Shown piece after piece: positions 1-7,904 of a DNA stretch of 56,810 bases. The DNA is taken from NCBI GenBank assembly GCA_947588955.1, contig CANPYX010000013.1, positions 1 to 56,810 of the forward strand, in the 5' to 3' direction. Made by a program: the position numbers and the translations under genes. Under the pieces are notes generated by a model, which saw only the letters and a program-made list of their open reading frames with translations, had not been told where the DNA came from and searched no databases. Numbering within the stretch: position 1 is the stretch's first letter; each line of letters opens with the position of its first letter. This DNA comes from an uncultured Oscillospiraceae bacterium. Its GTDB lineage: Bacteria > Bacillota > Clostridia > Oscillospirales > Oscillospiraceae.

Positions 1-1611
1 CTGGATGCCCAGAAAGCCAGAATGAAAGCCTTTGCTGATTATAACGACTATGAAATCGTTGGAGAATACGAAGACGCAGGCAAGTCCGGCAAGTCCATTG
101 AGGGCAGATTTGAGTTTAACCGTATGATGGAGGACATTAAATCCGGCAAGGACGGTGTGGCATTTGTTCTCGTTTTCAAACTGTCCCGATTTGGGAGAAA
201 TGCGGCGGATGTGCTGTCCACCTTGCAGATCATGCAGGATTTTGGCGTCAACCTGATTTGCGTGGAGGATGGGATTGATTCTTCCAAGGATGCCGGAAAA
301 CTGATGATTTCCGTCCTATCCGCCGTTGCGGAAATCGAACGTGAAAATATTCGCGTCCAGACGATGGAGGGGCGCATTCAGAAAGCGCGTGAGGGAAAAT
401 GGAACGGCGGCTTTGCCCCTTACGGTTATCAGCTTGTTGATGGGAAACTGGAAATCAATGAGGAAGAAGCCCCTGCCATTCGGACGATTTTCGACCAGTA
501 CGTCCACACCGATATAGGCTCTAACGGGATTGCAAAGTATCTGGAAAACCACGGTATTCATAAGATACAACGGCAGAACGGGAAAAATCCTCTTTTCGAT
601 TCGCATTTAATCCGGCTGATATTGAAAAACCCTGTTTACTGCGGTAAAATTGCTTATGGCAGGAGAAAGACCGAGAAAGTCCACGGCACCAGAAACGATT
701 ATCATCTTGTGGAGCAGGACAATTACATTTTGGTGGACGGATTGCATGAGCCGATTGTCACAGAAGAAGTCTGGCAGGAGGCGCAGGTGAAGCTGCTGGC
801 ACAGGCGAAAAAATATGAGCATGTGAACCGCGGCAAAGATGAGCGTACTCACCTGCTTTCAGGCATTGTAAAGTGTCCCATCTGCGGAGCGGGAATGTAT
901 GGGAACAAGAGCATCAAGCATAAGAAAGACGGCACAAAATACAAGGATTTCTACTATTACGGATGTAAACACCGCAGCATGACACGGGGCCACAAGTGCG
1001 ATTACAAGAAGCAGATCAGGGAGGAACTTCTGGACGATGCGGTAGCAGAGATCATCGTCAAGCTGGTCAGCAATCCCAAGTTCGCGGATATGATGCAGCA
1101 GAAGATCAACATGAAGGTGGATACCTCCGCCATAGAACAGGAGATTGCAAACTATGAGAAGCAGCTCCGGCAGAGCTATTCTGTCAAATCAAAAATCATG
1201 GAGGAAATAGATTCTCTCGACCCGGATGACAGACACTATATCCGGCGCAAGGCAGACCTCGATGACCGGCTTTATCGGATGTATGACAAGATAGAGGAAA
1301 CGGAGTCCCGGCTCATCGAGGCGAGGGCGAAAAAGACCGCAATCGAAGCGGAGAAGATCACCGGCGATAATATCTACAAGGTGCTGATTTATTTTGACAA
1401 GCTCTACAAAGTGATGAATGATGTAGAGAAGCGGCAGCTTATGGAATCGCTGATTTCAGAGATACAGATTTTTGAGGACAGGCAGCCTAACGGTCAATGG
1501 CTCAAATCCATGAAATTCAAGCTCCCTATTATTGAGGGAGATATGGAATTGAGTTTGGACAATGATGAACATGTCGAAACAGTAGTATTGATGTCAAGAA
1601 CTGCAGAGTAA
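1..1611 (+). CDS. Large serine recombinase, 5' end outside window
   Basis: Site-specific DNA recombinase of the large serine (resolvase/invertase) family, which integrates or excises mobile elements. The frame is open from base 1, so the N-terminus with the catalytic serine lies upstream of the window. Visible parts, counting from the first ATG at 22: rest of the resolvase catalytic domain (about residues 1-120, with KLSRFGRN and EIERENIR), recombinase domain (about 125-260, with FAPYGYQL), zinc beta-ribbon (CPICGAGM then YYGCKHRS and KCDY, about 280-330), and a charged coiled coil (about 360-445). This is the usual architecture and length for the family. It probably belongs to the element carrying the adjacent restriction genes; that link is inferred from position only. 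Confidence 0.93.
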   Translation: MDAQKARMKAFADYNDYEIVGEYEDAGKSGKSIEGRFEFNRMMEDIKSGKDGVAFVLVFKLSRFGRNAADVLSTLQIMQDFGVNLICVEDGIDSSKDAGKLMISVLSAVAEIERENIRVQTMEGRIQKAREGKWNGGFAPYGYQLVDGKLEINEEEAPAIRTIFDQYVHTDIGSNGIAKYLENHGIHKIQRQNGKNPLFDSHLIRLILKNPVYCGKIAYGRRKTEKVHGTRNDYHLVEQDNYILVDGLHEPIVTEEVWQEAQVKLLAQAKKYEHVNRGKDERTHLLSGIVKCPICGAGMYGNKSIKHKKDGTKYKDFYYYGCKHRSMTRGHKCDYKKQIREELLDDAVAEIIVKLVSNPKFADMMQQKINMKVDTSAIEQEIANYEKQLRQSYSVKSKIMEEIDSLDPDDRHYIRRKADLDDRLYRMYDKIEETESRLIEARAKKTAIEAEKITGDNIYKVLIYFDKLYKVMNDVEKRQLMESLISEIQIFEDRQPNGQWLKSMKFKLPIIEGDMELSLDNDEHVETVVLMSRTAE

Positions 1612-1639
1612 GGATGCCGGAAACAGATTGAAATAAATG

Positions 1640-1688
1640 GATTCCGAGATTCGGTCCTGGCGAGGACGATTTCCCGGAATCTTTTTTT
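1640..1688 (+). terminator. Rho-independent terminator after the serine recombinase
   Basis: Inverted repeat with outer arms GATTCCG and CGGAATC and an inner GTCC/GGAC pair, followed by a run of seven T. It sits 29 bases after the recombinase stop and suits it as a terminator. Confidence 0.75.
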
Positions 1689-1811
1689 GACGATAGTTAT
1701 GGCCGTCGAAAATGTCTTTTGTGAGATTGAATACCCATCTTTTGTGGAGGTGAGGTAACGAAACTTATGTCAAAAAGACGAGGCAGATTGATATGTCCGC
1801 CTCGTCAGTAT

Positions 1812-2858
1812 CTAAACGTGTAATTCGGGTCTGTTTTTATATATCCGTTTTAACAACGCGTCAACTTCATCCATGGATAAACTGCCTTGTATTCGGTTCC
1901 CATCTTCGGAAATCCAGCTTATGTTATCCGCTGTATGTCCGTTTGCGCCATCGGTATCTGATGCTTTTAATGGGTTTAGATGTACTACTTGAAACTTGGA
2001 TTTACCGTGTGTAGGATGTAATGCATCATCCGCAAACTCCTTATACTGAATATTATCTCCGGTTATAGGACATTTACAATAATCAAAGTGGTTAGATAAA
2101 AGCCCATCATGCTGGAGATTATTAACCAGTCCTATGTCGCAGCCTTCAAATGTGGCGATTTGCAGAAGTAACTTTGTCTCGATCTTCATACAATTTCGTC
2201 TAAGAGCATACTGCACAGAGTTTGGATGCGCCTCCCAGCGCTTTTCACGATTGGTTTTATAATCTCCGGTAAGTGCACGATCGGTTAAATATGTTTTGAC
2301 TTTGATCTTATCAGCTAAGATTGCCTGGAATACCTCACTTGCAGGGTTTCTATGAGTATCTCGTATAAATCTACGCATGGTAATACAGTCTTTGATCTCA
2401 TCGCTAAGAAACAAATCTACATTTTGAGCTGTATGTATTGGAGAAGCAAAGCGATCAATGTAATCCACGGGCATTTCATAAGGAACGACAGTGCGGTTAA
2501 AGAACTCTTTTAACATGTTGAAGTCATCGGTAGAAAGATTGGCAATCTTATTGAGGAGTTTGTTAAAGATTTCAACGCACGTATCATAAGAGGAATAGCG
2601 CACATCTCCTTTTAGCCTGCGGCTCCAATGAGCTTCAACCTTCGTCGAAGTTACAGTATTATTTACTGGTTCAATTAAAAAAGAGTTCCTAATTAAGCTG
2701 CGGCGGAATGCTATGAATTCTTTTACAGAAAGTTTATGCTTTATGATATTGTATTCGTGACTTTGAACCGGTTCAAGGCAGTCCTCAAAATCGATACATT
2801 CATCAATTCTAAAGCGTACAGAATTTACTGCCGCATCAATTATTTGTTTAAAATCCAT
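1812..2858 (-). CDS. HNH-type endonuclease, likely restriction component
   Basis: Uncharacterised 348-aa protein with an HNH-like (beta-beta-alpha metal) C-terminus: a CKCPITG knuckle, then FQVVHLNPL in the position of the family's DHxxP segment, then ADNISWISEDGNRIQG resembling the closing N-containing part. The N-terminal 250 residues match nothing I recognise and may bind DNA. I chose the start at MDFKQ because AGGAGG lies 8 bases upstream; the 34 codons before it in the same frame are AT-rich and lack a ribosome site. It is divergent from a methylase-specificity fusion, which suggests the pair forms a restriction-modification system with this gene as the nuclease. The nuclease call rests on motif shape; the pairing is inference. 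Confidence 0.65.
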   Translation of the reverse strand: MDFKQIIDAAVNSVRFRIDECIDFEDCLEPVQSHEYNIIKHKLSVKEFIAFRRSLIRNSFLIEPVNNTVTSTKVEAHWSRRLKGDVRYSSYDTCVEIFNKLLNKIANLSTDDFNMLKEFFNRTVVPYEMPVDYIDRFASPIHTAQNVDLFLSDEIKDCITMRRFIRDTHRNPASEVFQAILADKIKVKTYLTDRALTGDYKTNREKRWEAHPNSVQYALRRNCMKIETKLLLQIATFEGCDIGLVNNLQHDGLLSNHFDYCKCPITGDNIQYKEFADDALHPTHGKSKFQVVHLNPLKASDTDGANGHTADNISWISEDGNRIQGSLSMDEVDALLKRIYKNRPELHV

Positions 2859-2889
2859 GCCGATGCCTCCTTGTATTCTCACCATGAAC

Positions 2890-2917
2890 ATTTTACCACA
2901 AAAAGTTGAAATGTACA
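2890..2917 (-). promoter_or_regulatory. Possible promoter of the HNH gene
   Basis: On the minus strand TGTACA, 16 bases, TAAAAT, with the start codon about 25 bases beyond the expected transcription start. The -35 matches consensus at 4 of 6 positions, so this is tentative. Confidence 0.35.
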
Positions 2918-2980
2918 TATTCTGAAAATAAAAAAAAGAAAAAAGAAAAACATATTTCATCTTATGAAATACCGAAATTG

Positions 2981-3009
2981 TTGAATCATTTTCTGTAATA
3001 TGATATAAT
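2981..3009 (+). promoter_or_regulatory. Promoter of the methylase-specificity gene
   Basis: TTGAAT, 17 bases, TATAAT: a perfect -10 and a 4/6 -35 at ideal spacing. The start codon at 3043 follows after a short leader with AGAAGGAGA as ribosome site. Confidence 0.65.
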
Positions 3010-3042
3010 CAAAACATAAAATGAGATTAGAAGGAGAATAGT

Positions 3043-4947
3043 ATGGTTACATTTTCGGCAAAAGAAACATTTCTTGATATTCGAAATTTCTTAGCAGGGC
3101 GATTCCTTGGGGCAACTCGAGACGAATTCTTTTTGGATGAGGTAATAAAACTGATCTTTTGCAAATATGAGTTAAAAAATACAGGCACAAATGATATTGA
3201 TGATGTTGAACTTGCAAGCCTTTATCGGAAAACGTTCAAGACGGTTTTTGAGCTTCATAAAGATATTTATCAAGAAGAGGCTTGTGAAATTGAGTTAGAT
3301 CCGATAAGTATAAGGTACATAGATGGTAAGCTTAATGAACTGGATTTGTTTAATCTGGAACGAGATCTGATCGGAGATGCTTACGAGATATTCATGGGTG
3401 ATGCTATTAAGGGGCAATCAGGACAGTTCTTTACCCCTCAAAATGCCGCAGAAGCTCTTGTTAAAATGGTAGCACCGGCGCCAAATGCGAGCATAGTAGA
3501 TCCGGCGTGTGGAGCAGGAGGCTTCCTTGTCGCGTCAATTAAGTATTGGAAGAAGCAAAATGCTGATTACTCAAATAATAACCTGTATGGTGTGGATAAA
3601 GATAGTTACCTCACGCGCCTGGCAAAAATCCACCTTGCCTGTATGGGGCATGATACAAAGACAATCAATTGTGCGGATAGTCTTGTGTGGGATGAAAAGA
3701 TCTTAGGAAAGTGCAATGCAAAATATGACGTTGTCCTGACTAATCCACCTTTCGGGGTGAACATTCAGGCGGGGACACGTGAAACGCTTTCCAAGTTCGA
3801 TCTTGCATATAAATATCGCAAGAAAAAAGACGGCTCGTCGGAGAAAACAGATGTAATAAATGAGTCTGTTGCTCCGCAAGTTGTTTTTATGGAACAGTGC
3901 GTTAATCTTGTTAAACCTGGAGGCGTTATCGGTATAGTTGTGCCAGAAAGCATGATATCTAACAAAAAATACTCATACGTTTCAAAGTACATTTTAAGAA
4001 CGTGCTACATTAAGGCCATTATAGGTATGCCGGAAGAATTGTTTAAAACATCCGGTAAAGGCGGAACTCACACTAAAACATGCTTACTTGTTCTTGAAAA
4101 AAAGAAGAAGACAGACGAAAAGAATTACAGTATTTTTATGGCAGAAGCAAAATGGTGTGGACACGACTCAAGAGGAAGAGAAATACCCAAGGATGACATT
4201 CCGGCAATTATCGAAAATTATAACAAATATCAGCGAGGTGAAGAATGTAAGAATGATCACCTTGGCTTTATAGTGGGAAGAAGCCAAGTATTAAATAGCA
4301 TTCTTGCCCCACGTGCTTATATTTTTGATAATCAGAATAATGATGGGTTAGAAAAAACTCACCAGTTGGTAACAATCGGACAACTTGTTGATGAGAATGT
4401 GCTGGAGATAACAACTGGTAATGAGGTTGGAAAGCTGGCTTACGGAACCGGTACTATTCCTTTTGTTAGAACGTCGGATATATCTAATTGGGAGATAAAA
4501 TCAGATCCAAAACATTTACTAAGTGAAGAAATATATAGGAGCCTTGCGGATAAACAAGATGTTCGGGAAGGCGATATCTTGATGGTAAAAGACGGCTCCT
4601 ATTTGATAGGGACGTGCGCGATGATAACAAAATATGATACCAGAATAGTGTACCAAAGCCACTTGTATAAAATAAGGGTTGCAGAGGGTAATAAGTATAA
4701 CCTTGACAAGTATTACCTTTTGGCGGCTTTGTCTTCAGAATATGTTAGACAGCAGATTTTTTCTAAAACATTTTCTCAAGATATTATAAATTCTCTTGGA
4801 GACCGTTTGAAAGAATTGATTATTCCCATTGCAACGGATAAAAAACGCATAGATAAAATTGCGGGAATGGTTAAAAAAGCCATAGATGATAGCATAGAAG
4901 CGCGTGAATTGGCAAAAAAGGTACGAGTTGAAGTGTTCGCGGTATAA
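3043..4947 (+). CDS. N6-adenine DNA methylase fused to a specificity (TRD) domain
   Basis: A 634-aa HsdM-like adenine methyltransferase with a C-terminal target-recognition domain, so modification and sequence recognition are in one polypeptide. The N-terminal helical domain (about 1-125) leads into GQFFTPQNAAE, then the AdoMet motif DPACGAGGF near residue 153 and the catalytic NPPFG near residue 234. The last 200 residues (from about 440) read like one half of an HsdS subunit: LVTIGQLV, a PFVRTSDISNW segment, EGDILMVKDGS, QSHLYKIRV, and a terminal helix like the HsdS spacer. A single half-TRD would suit a dimer recognising a palindromic or bipartite site. No HsdR helicase-nuclease is nearby; the divergent HNH gene is the likely nuclease. 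Own promoter at 2981-3009. Confidence 0.9.
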   Translation: MVTFSAKETFLDIRNFLAGRFLGATRDEFFLDEVIKLIFCKYELKNTGTNDIDDVELASLYRKTFKTVFELHKDIYQEEACEIELDPISIRYIDGKLNELDLFNLERDLIGDAYEIFMGDAIKGQSGQFFTPQNAAEALVKMVAPAPNASIVDPACGAGGFLVASIKYWKKQNADYSNNNLYGVDKDSYLTRLAKIHLACMGHDTKTINCADSLVWDEKILGKCNAKYDVVLTNPPFGVNIQAGTRETLSKFDLAYKYRKKKDGSSEKTDVINESVAPQVVFMEQCVNLVKPGGVIGIVVPESMISNKKYSYVSKYILRTCYIKAIIGMPEELFKTSGKGGTHTKTCLLVLEKKKKTDEKNYSIFMAEAKWCGHDSRGREIPKDDIPAIIENYNKYQRGEECKNDHLGFIVGRSQVLNSILAPRAYIFDNQNNDGLEKTHQLVTIGQLVDENVLEITTGNEVGKLAYGTGTIPFVRTSDISNWEIKSDPKHLLSEEIYRSLADKQDVREGDILMVKDGSYLIGTCAMITKYDTRIVYQSHLYKIRVAEGNKYNLDKYYLLAALSSEYVRQQIFSKTFSQDIINSLGDRLKELIIPIATDKKRIDKIAGMVKKAIDDSIEARELAKKVRVEVFAV

Positions 4948-4971
4948 AAGGTGGACCGTGCTTTATAAAGC

Positions 4972-5241
4972 GTCGGCGTCACTGCTGAGGATATTGAAAA
5001 TACCAAAGATTACATTTTTAAAGGACTTGACCGTCAGCTTTAGAGTTATAATTTGAAAAATTTTGCGGCTGATCCGCTTAGAGTAATGGGCTATGCGCGA
5101 GGGCAATTACGGTCTGTTTGTCACTCTTTAAACTGTACACCGAATGTCTGGAAGTATCTGGATAGTTCGCCTATCATCCACAGCATCAATGACACAGAAT
5201 TGGTTAAAGTTTATATTCCGGTTTCTAAGGAGGAATGACGA
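4972..5241 (+). pseudogene. Decayed coding fragment with in-frame stop
   Basis: One frame reads SVGVTAEDIENTKDYIFKG, meets a TAG at 5041, and continues open to 5238 (GYARGQLRSVCHSLNCTP then LVKVYIPVSKEE). The composition looks protein-like on both sides of the stop, there is no convincing start, and it lies between the methylase and the next intact gene. I read it as the tail of a gene lost from the restriction locus. I do not recognise the family. Confidence 0.35.
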
Positions 5242-5242
5242 T

Positions 5243-5845
5243 ATGAGAACCGAAAAAACTAATGTGCCGGCCCCCTCCTCTGAGCAGGTCCAGCATTATC
5301 TTCGCGCCTGGGATGAGACTGAGAGCTATCGTCTTCAGGAGGACGCGCTGGACAAGCTTTTCTTTACACTTTGTCCTGAGAATACGGAGATGTCCGATAT
5401 TCTTTTGAAAGTCGCGGCGCTGAATGATTTTTACAGCACAAACATCTTCTCGGTCTACCCCGTGGCAAAGCATATATTGTCGTTGAGGATCGACGACCGG
5501 CTAAAGGCGGGCGACGAGGCGCTCGTTTCGGATATACAGAAGGTCACTATCAACGGAGTCGAGAGACACTTCTATTCCTTCGCGACAAAGTATTGCAGCC
5601 ACCACCGACCGTTGGATTATCCTATCTATGACAGCTATGTGGAAAAGGTGCTGTGTTATCTCCGGAATAAAGATAGCTTCGCCTCCTTCAAGACCTCGGA
5701 ATTAAAGGATTACGGAAAATTCAAACAAACACTCATCGACTTCAGGTCATTTTACGGCCTTGACCGGTACAGCCTGAAGGAGATCGACAAATATATCTGG
5801 CAGCTCGGGAAGGAGTATTTTCCCATTAGATATGGGAAAAAGTGA
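5243..5845 (+). CDS. Uncharacterised protein of the restriction locus
   Basis: A 200-aa soluble protein started at MRTEKT, 9 bases after AAGGAGGA. It is rich in aromatic and charged residues, and a central FYSFATKYCSHHRPLDYPIYDSYV-like stretch (about residues 112-135, Cys-His-His) looks like a conserved active or binding site. The pattern reminds me of small glycosylase-fold or accessory proteins found beside restriction systems, but I cannot name a family with confidence. It is downstream of and co-oriented with the methylase, separated by a decayed fragment, so it may be restriction-system cargo. No signal peptide or membrane segment. Confidence 0.6.
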   Translation: MRTEKTNVPAPSSEQVQHYLRAWDETESYRLQEDALDKLFFTLCPENTEMSDILLKVAALNDFYSTNIFSVYPVAKHILSLRIDDRLKAGDEALVSDIQKVTINGVERHFYSFATKYCSHHRPLDYPIYDSYVEKVLCYLRNKDSFASFKTSELKDYGKFKQTLIDFRSFYGLDRYSLKEIDKYIWQLGKEYFPIRYGKK

Positions 5846-5857
5846 GCTGTAGGCTCG

Positions 5858-5889
5858 CCGCACCGGGCGGTTTGTTCCCGCCGGTGCGG
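5858..5889. repeat. GC-rich hairpin
   Basis: Arms CCGCACCGG and CCGGTGCGG (9 bp) around a 14-base loop, just after the stop of the preceding gene. There is no T-run, so terminator function is uncertain. Confidence 0.4.
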
Positions 5890-5900
5890 GAACGGGGGGG

Positions 5901-5951
5901 CTTCTTTTCTCATCTTTTTCTCAAAAATGAGAAAAAGACGAGTAAAAGAAG
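5901..5951. repeat. Long AT-rich hairpin
   Basis: CTTCTTTT plus CTCATCTTTTTCTCA pair across an AAAA loop with TGAGAAAAAGACGAG and AAAAGAAG: about 23 paired bases with one mismatch and one bulge. It may terminate the preceding transcript or be part of a repeat element. Confidence 0.5.
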
Positions 5952-6462
5952 CAAAAGAGAGAAAAAGAAATTTTCTTTTTGGAGTTGGCAGAAGCTTGTT
6001 TCGTCTCAGCGTTATATCGGCACGTCGGCTCCCGCGGTCTGAATGTTTTACGCACGGGCAGAAGAATCGACGCGCGGGTTCCCAAAACCGAATTGCACAG
6101 TCTCCGAAATCGCTTAGCCGCTTAACGTGGTCAGTCGACAGTACGTCCTGCTCCTTAACATCGCCGCGCTTTGTGGGTGCGTGTCGGGCAGAATGTTTTA
6201 GTGTTGCTTCTACACATCGTGTGCTGCCGCGGTGGTAGTTTTTACGCCTTACTTCTATATCTGCGCCCTCGGCTTCGCCATTGGGCGCTGGGGTGAAGTA
6301 ATCGGCAGGTTCAAATCTCGGTGAAAGCCGCCACCGCTTTGGGTCGGCAGAAGCGTTTGTGACCTTCCGTTTAACTTTGCTGAGCTTTGTTGGCACTTGT
6401 CGGGCAATATGTTTGGACCGATTCGACTTGGCGTTCCGGTCGTGTTTTTATTAGGAGAATCT
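5952..6462. other. Non-coding stretch, no gene supported
   Basis: About 500 bases with no convincing gene on either strand. The antisense open frame here has an Arg/His/Pro-rich composition and no ribosome site, so I leave it out. Imperfect internal repeats are visible: CGGGCAGAATGTTTTA-like motifs near 6045, 6187 and 6401, and GGCAGAAGC near 5988 and 6346. I see no tRNA or recognised RNA family. Confidence 0.4.
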
Positions 6463-6897
6463 ATGGTAGAATTGAGAGCGATAACCGAAGATAATTTTCA
6501 ACAATGCCTGAGCTTACACGCAAGTGTTCAAGACACCAGCTTTGTTGATACTGTTACATATTCTTTGGCGGAGGCATGGGTATATTATCGGGACGCAAGA
6601 CCGTTTGCCATTTATAACGATGGCGTATTGATTGGTTTTGTTTCGATGTATGTCGGAGAAGAAAACTGTCAAATCGTCAATTTTCTAATAGATGACGCGT
6701 TTCAAAGAAAAGGATTCGGCACAAAGGCGGCAAAGCTGTGTATTGATTACCTGCAAAGCGAATTTGGTGCGCGCAGAGTCTCCGCTCCCGTAAAGCTGGA
6801 GCACGCTGCCGCTCAGAAATTCTGGAAAAGACTGGGCTTTTCCATGTCTGATACAGTTGAAGACGGATACGTTTTTATGAGAAAAGCGCTGACTTAA
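6463..6897 (+). CDS. GNAT family N-acetyltransferase
   Basis: A 144-aa acetyl-CoA-dependent N-acetyltransferase. The start MVELRAITED follows TTAGGAGA by 5 bases. The GNAT fold is visible: the N-terminal strand LRAITEDNFQQC, then central strands with DGVLIGFVSMY and CQIVNFLI, the acetyl-CoA loop QRKGFGTKA (motif A, Q/RxxGxG/A), and a terminal AAQKFWKRLGF followed by DGYVFMRKAL. The layout resembles polyamine or diamine acetyltransferases, but substrate cannot be read from sequence. It is monocistronic, between non-coding regions. Confidence 0.88.
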   Translation: MVELRAITEDNFQQCLSLHASVQDTSFVDTVTYSLAEAWVYYRDARPFAIYNDGVLIGFVSMYVGEENCQIVNFLIDDAFQRKGFGTKAAKLCIDYLQSEFGARRVSAPVKLEHAAAQKFWKRLGFSMSDTVEDGYVFMRKALT

Positions 6898-6902
6898 ATA
6901 AT

Positions 6903-7040
6903 CCCGTTCCTTCGCCGCTTCACCGTCGCGAAAGCCGCAATCTTCGCCTCCACGCAAGCGTGAAGGCTCACTCGCAGACTTTGTTCTTCCTCTCCTTTCA
7001 GAACGGGTAAACCGAAGAGCGGGGGACCGTACGATCATGA
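6903..7040 (+). repeat. Degenerate third copy of the dispersed structured repeat
   Basis: This stretch aligns by eye with the cores of the repeats at 27113-27350 and 50283-50530. Shared pattern: GTCGCG, AAG, CGC, TCGCC, CGCAAGCG, GGCTCA, CTT, TCCTCTCC. The small stem around GCAA differs (CACGCAAGCGTG here, CCGCCGCAAGCGGCAGG-like in the others) but still pairs. The leading 21-bp hairpin is absent. Confidence 0.5.
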
Positions 7041-7155
7041 GATGTCAGCTTGGTGCCGGAGGAACGCGGACGCATTGCTGGACATACTGAAACAGTGGGA
7101 AAACGGAGCCGATTATGTTGACCTGATCGCCGACCCAATTCTAAGTCGAAAATGA
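7041..7155 (+). pseudogene. Possible gene-tail remnant
   Basis: One frame ending in TGA at 7153-7155 reads protein-like: ALLDILKQWENGADYVDLIA then DPILSRK. There is no start. It may be the last codons of a lost gene, or chance. Confidence 0.2.
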
Positions 7156-7195
7156 GATGGAAGTCTCATGACAGGCATAAATTTAGACTTAGAAT
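7138..7195. repeat. Nested inverted repeat
   Basis: Outer arms ATTCTAAGTC (7138-7147) and GACTTAGAAT (7186-7195) are perfect. Inside is a second perfect pair, ATGAGA (7152-7157) and TCTCAT (7164-7169). It lies just upstream of the HD-domain gene. It could be a protein-binding operator, an RNA hairpin in the leader, or an end of a lost mobile element. Confidence 0.5.
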
Positions 7196-7226
7196 GACTT
7201 AATCCATGCCTATACGGAGGTACCGC

Positions 7227-7904
7227 ATGACCACACCCGATTACATCCTCTGGGACACCTACATGAATAAAATCATGAGCGACAGCGCCCACGACAGGGA
7301 GCACGTATACAGGGTACTTTACAACGCCCTGGATATCGCCTCCTGTGAGGTCGGCGCCGATATGGATGTGCTGGTTTGCGCCTGCCTTCTCCATGATATC
7401 GGCCGCCCGGACCAGCTTTCCGATCCAAAGCTCTGCCACGCCGTTGTCGGAGCTGAAAAGGCATACAAATTTCTTACGGAAAACGGCTATTCCCGGGACT
7501 TTGCCGCCCACGTCCGCGACTGCGTCCGCACACACCGCTACCGCAGGGCGTGCCCGCCGGAGACGACGGAGGCCAGAATCCTCTTTGACGCGGACAAGCT
7601 GGACGCTGTGGGGACCATGGGCATTGCCCGGACTTTTCTCTACAAGGGCGGAATAGGCGACCCAATCTATAACCTTGGCAAGGACGGTATACCCTCCGAC
7701 GGCGTTGGCGATACCACACCCTCATTTTTCCAGGAGTACAAATTCAAATTGGAGAAGCTTTACTCCGGCTTCCACACCGCCAGAGGGCGGGAGCTTGCGG
7801 AAAAGCGCAGGAACGCTGCTGAAAGCTTTTACCTCGCCCTGTTGGACGAGTCCCGTTCGCCGTACATTCGCAGCAGGAGCATTTTGGAGAATTTACTTAA
7901 ATGA
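7227..7904 (+). CDS. HD-domain metal-dependent phosphohydrolase
   Basis: A 225-aa HD-superfamily hydrolase. The start MTTPDY is placed at GGAGG plus 6 bases; the ATG at 7206 has no ribosome site. The metal site is visible: H22 in SAHDREHVYRV, then H56-D57 in CLLHDIGRP, a later HAVVGAEKA histidine, and DADKLDAVGTMGI with the closing aspartate. Relatives act on phosphomonoesters or nucleotides; the substrate here is unknown. The stop overlaps the next start (ATGA), so the two are translationally coupled. Confidence 0.9.
   Translation: MTTPDYILWDTYMNKIMSDSAHDREHVYRVLYNALDIASCEVGADMDVLVCACLLHDIGRPDQLSDPKLCHAVVGAEKAYKFLTENGYSRDFAAHVRDCVRTHRYRRACPPETTEARILFDADKLDAVGTMGIARTFLYKGGIGDPIYNLGKDGIPSDGVGDTTPSFFQEYKFKLEKLYSGFHTARGRELAEKRRNAAESFYLALLDESRSPYIRSRSILENLLK

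Noticed and set aside
6290-6340. GGTTCAAATC, a tRNA T-loop-like string
   Set aside because: The flanking bases do not form a cloverleaf; no acceptor stem or anticodon arm.
5752-6396. 214-codon minus-strand frame in the non-coding stretch
   Set aside because: Arg/His/Pro-rich, no ribosome site, runs into the 3' end of a real gene.
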